Positions 61,334 to 64,000 of a stretch of 64,000 nt of DNA are shown here, one piece after another (position 1 is the first letter of the stretch; each line of letters begins with the position of its first letter). The stretch comes from Fidelibacterota bacterium SCGC AAA160-B08 (lineage in GTDB: Bacteria > Fidelibacterota > Marinisomatia > Marinisomatales > Marinisomataceae), in assembly GCA_000402755.1 (NCBI GenBank), contig AQSD01000001.1, positions 1 to 64,000 on the forward strand. Reading direction: 5' to 3'. A program made the position numbers and the translations under genes. The notes under the pieces were generated by a model. It was not told where the DNA came from. It saw nothing but the letters and a program-made list of their open reading frames with translations, and did no database searches.

Positions 61334-64000
61334 ATGAGAAAACTACGTATGTTAATTGCGCTTCTTGTTCTTCCTACTCTTATGTTTGCACAGTCAACAA
61401 CTGCTAAATTAGCAGGTGTTGTAGCTGACGCTGATGGTAATCCATTGGTTGGAGCAAACGTAGTTGTAGAGGGATCAAACTTAGGTGCAGCTACCGATCA
61501 ATTAGGTAGATACTATATTCTTGACGTTCCTGTAGGCGACTATAACTTGAGAGCCGAGTATATCGGTTATACTACAGTTATAGAGGCTGGTGTAAGAACT
61601 TCTGTTGGTTTTACAACAACAGTTGACTTTGCACTGGGTGTAGCTTCAGTTGCAGGTCAAGAAGTGACAGTAACAAGAGAAAGACCGTTAATTAATCCGA
61701 ATGCTACGAATACAACTCGTGTTGTTGATAAAGAGTTGATTGATGCATTTGCTGTGAGAGGGGTTGAGAATATTGTTAACCTTCAAACAGGTGTTGTTAA
61801 TGGATATTTCCGTGGAAGTAGAAGTGGAGATAGTAGATACTATGTCGACGGCGTTCCTGTAAAAGATGTTTACGGTGGCGGAAATCTATTAAACGGTAAC
61901 TCCCAATCATCACTACAAGAGATTTCAGTGCAAACTGGAGGATTCTCTGCAGAATATGGTGGTGCTAATGGAGGGATTGTAAATATTACTACCAAAACTG
62001 GTGGTACACAATGGAGATCAAAAGTAGGAGCAGAAATGTCTTTAGGGGCTGATGCTAGTACTGATCCCGACAAACTATACTCTGATGGATATAAAAATGT
62101 CAACTTTGACTTTGGTGGTCCAATCAGTGATAATGTAAAAGTATACTTGTCTATTGAAGCAAAAGAAAAGGCCGGTGACGTTTCTTATAGTTACTTCCCT
62201 AAATATGATGCTATGCCAATGACAGAAGTTCCTGCTGACTATTACAGCGATGGTACTGATGGATTTGTATACGGTAACGACGCAAATGGTAACAAGGTTT
62301 CACACATTGAAACCGTAGTAAGAGACAACCAAACAGATCCAGCATTGTTGGCTTCTGGTGTTGCAGCTTACGATACAACATATGTTGTATATAGTAACTA
62401 TGAGCGTATGTACGGACAACAACCACAAGATGATAACGAGCGTATTACAGTAAATGGTAATATGACAATGGATTTTGGTCCATTGCGTGTCAAATTAGGT
62501 ACACAGGCTTATGACTATACAGGACACAGCTATAGTTGGAGTAGAGTTCTAGGTGGAACTGACGGTTCATATATTAATGAATCAGATTTCACTATGGGAT
62601 ATATGAACTTCAGATATACTATTAGTCCTTTATCTTATGCTAAAGTTTCGATTTCAAATCAAACTTATGAAACAACAGGTGGTAATGAAAATTACTTACA
62701 TGATATTGAAGCATATGGTAGAAGAACCAAAGCATTTGGTTCAGCAAACTATTACAAACGTGACGGAACTGGATTTAACCCACTATCACCAGATGAATTT
62801 ATTGGTGCAGCAGGTTTTGGATCACAGTACACAAGTTACGATACAAGAAAAACTACTACAAACACTGTAAGCTTTGACTACACTAACCAAGTTGGTTACA
62901 ACGAGTTTAAAGTTGGTGGTTCTGTAGACACTCACGAAATTAGTCGTTATGGTCTTGGAGCATCAGGTGTTGCTAGAGCAATTAGCCAAGTAGACGCTAA
63001 TTATGATGGTGTAGCTACAAATGAAGAAATCATTGCTGCGGGAAGTGACCCAGCAGACTGGAAATTCATTAACTACAGAGCTCTGTATGTAACAAATCTT
63101 GGGTATAATATTTATGGTGATGAATGGAATGGAACATATAATCAAGATGATCATATGTTATCTCCAGCAGAACCAACCCAATCACGTTTCTATGTTCAAG
63201 ATAAACTTGAATTTAAAGATGTAGTTGTACAAGTTGGTGTTTCAATAGAATCAATTGATACTGGTGCTATGGCTCCAGATTCAGATGGTGATGGCTATGG
63301 AGACTCAGACGGGTTCAACCACCTATACTTTAATAGACAGCGTGTAGATAGAAATGGTGATGGTAACGGCAACTTTGTTTGGAAAAAAACAAAAAAAGAA
63401 ACTGCTACACATCCTAGAATTGGTATCTCATTCCCAGTATCCGATCGTACAGTATTCCGTGCGAATTACGGAACACACTGGCAGTCAGTTCCAATGTCAT
63501 ATCTATACTTATCAGATTCACAGCTATCAGCTGATATCTTAGCTGGTAATGCTACTGCATCTGAAAACCCTGCGTTAAAACCAGAACGTTCCACTCAGTA
63601 TGAAATTGGTATTGAGCAACGTATTGGTGCTTTCGCGTCATTAAAAATTGAAGGGTTTTATAAAGAAAGTAAAGATTACTTGACGCTTGCAAATCGTACA
63701 GAAGCATTTACAAATACTGGTGGTGCAGATACTCAACAAAACTGGGCACAGTATTTAAATGGAGACGTTATGGTCTCACAAGGTTTGACAACAAACTTTG
63801 AAATGCGTAGAACTAGAGGTTTGTATGCGCAAGCAAATTATACATACTCAGAATCTAGAGGTACTGGATCTTATGGAGATCAGAACTTCTATGTTACTTG
63901 GATTGGTACGGATGATGGATATCCAAAAGCGATGAATCTATTAGACTATGACCAAAGTCATACTGCAAACGTAATCCTTGACTGGCGTTCACCGAATGCT
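61334..64000 (+). CDS. TonB-dependent receptor with carboxypeptidase-like domain (cut by window end)
   Basis: An open frame of at least 889 codons that continues past the window. The signal peptide is MLIALLVLPTLMFAQ (about residues 6-20). Next is a carboxypeptidase-regulatory-like domain (about 25-110: LAGVVADADGNPLVGANVVV). The plug domain follows (about 115-250: YYVDGVPVKDVYGGG, QTGGFSAEYGGANGGIVNI). The beta barrel then begins, with alternating aromatic strands (for example ASLKIEGFYKESKDY). One extracellular loop holds an Asp-rich run, DSDGDGYGDSDG (63278-63313), and DRNGDGNGN, like calcium-binding thrombospondin type 3 repeats. The ligand is unknown. This CarboxypepD-plug-barrel design is typical of Marinimicrobia and Bacteroidota receptors and would be powered by the ExbB/D-TonB operon at 3.8-5.9 kb. 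Confidence 0.9.
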   Translation, partial: MRKLRMLIALLVLPTLMFAQSTTAKLAGVVADADGNPLVGANVVVEGSNLGAATDQLGRYYILDVPVGDYNLRAEYIGYTTVIEAGVRTSVGFTTTVDFALGVASVAGQEVTVTRERPLINPNATNTTRVVDKELIDAFAVRGVENIVNLQTGVVNGYFRGSRSGDSRYYVDGVPVKDVYGGGNLLNGNSQSSLQEISVQTGGFSAEYGGANGGIVNITTKTGGTQWRSKVGAEMSLGADASTDPDKLYSDGYKNVNFDFGGPISDNVKVYLSIEAKEKAGDVSYSYFPKYDAMPMTEVPADYYSDGTDGFVYGNDANGNKVSHIETVVRDNQTDPALLASGVAAYDTTYVVYSNYERMYGQQPQDDNERITVNGNMTMDFGPLRVKLGTQAYDYTGHSYSWSRVLGGTDGSYINESDFTMGYMNFRYTISPLSYAKVSISNQTYETTGGNENYLHDIEAYGRRTKAFGSANYYKRDGTGFNPLSPDEFIGAAGFGSQYTSYDTRKTTTNTVSFDYTNQVGYNEFKVGGSVDTHEISRYGLGASGVARAISQVDANYDGVATNEEIIAAGSDPADWKFINYRALYVTNLGYNIYGDEWNGTYNQDDHMLSPAEPTQSRFYVQDKLEFKDVVVQVGVSIESIDTGAMAPDSDGDGYGDSDGFNHLYFNRQRVDRNGDGNGNFVWKKTKKETATHPRIGISFPVSDRTVFRANYGTHWQSVPMSYLYLSDSQLSADILAGNATASENPALKPERSTQYEIGIEQRIGAFASLKIEGFYKESKDYLTLANRTEAFTNTGGADTQQNWAQYLNGDVMVSQGLTTNFEMRRTRGLYAQANYTYSESRGTGSYGDQNFYVTWIGTDDGYPKAMNLLDYDQSHTANVILDWRSPNA

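Noticed and set aside
1..64000. Search for CRISPR arrays, tRNA/rRNA genes, insertion sequences, prophage or defence islands
   Set aside because: No regularly spaced repeats, cloverleaf-like gaps, transposase or integrase motifs were seen; nearly all of the DNA is accounted for by housekeeping genes.

Overview
The window is a compact, AT-rich chromosomal segment around the replication origin of a Gram-negative bacterium with an outer membrane. Lipid A genes, an ExbB/ExbD/TonB system and a TonB-dependent receptor with an N-terminal carboxypeptidase-regulatory-like domain point to the FCB group. My best guess is Candidatus Marinimicrobia (SAR406). This is an inference from gene content and style: low GC, tiny or negative intergenic distances, frequent GTG/TTG starts, and clear Shine-Dalgarno sites in front of some highly expressed genes, which argues against a typical Bacteroidota genome. 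No 16S rRNA or other formal marker is present.

Layout. 0-3.7 kb: end of a lipid A operon (Gfo/Idh/MocA oxidoreductase, lpxB, DUF374 acyltransferase, lpxK). 3.8-5.9 kb: ExbB-ExbD-ExbD-TonB energy transducer operon. 5.9-9.9 kb (minus): FAH-family hydrolase and succinate dehydrogenase/fumarate reductase CAB. 10-22.5 kb: short transcription units of metabolic and envelope genes (gamma-glutamyltransferase, class I amidotransferase, repeat lipoprotein, pyruvate phosphate dikinase, saccharopine-dehydrogenase-like protein, DUF885 protein, Smr protein, aldehyde dehydrogenase, MltB transglycosylase, EamA transporter). 22.5-28.6 kb (minus): typA, thyA-folA, an M16 peptidase. 28.6-35.3 kb (minus): dnaN-gyrB-gyrA-yggS-methyltransferase. 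35.3-35.6 kb: the best oriC candidate, with three DnaA boxes, DnaA-trio-like triplets and an AT-rich tract. 35.6-41.9 kb (minus): SurA-like chaperone, mnmG, mnmE, yidC, rpmH, with two parS-like sites exactly at the two ends of mnmG. 42-44.9 kb (plus): dnaA, ssb, plsC-like, DoxX-like. 44.9-59.7 kb (minus): an oxidoreductase and a 12-gene purine operon. 59.7-64 kb (plus): a PAF-acetylhydrolase-like lipoprotein and a TonB-dependent receptor that runs off the window.

How the genes work together. The purine operon holds all enzymes from PRPP to IMP and on to AMP. Its PurE looks like the class II, CO2-using form, so no PurK is needed. No separate purS exists; instead PurQ carries a C-terminal extension that reads as two PurS-like repeats. 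ThyA and FolA form a dTMP/folate pair. The ExbB/D-TonB operon can power receptors such as the one at the right edge. The origin block shows dnaN, gyrB, gyrA and dnaA but lacks recF and rnpA in their usual places. The + strand changes from T-rich to A-rich across about 36-44 kb although genes on both sides are on the minus strand, consistent with a replication origin there.

I saw no tRNA, rRNA, CRISPR array, insertion sequence or prophage gene. No obviously new multi-gene system is present. The most unusual features are the PurQ-PurS-PurS fusion, the parS-bracketed mnmG and the dnaN-side origin.
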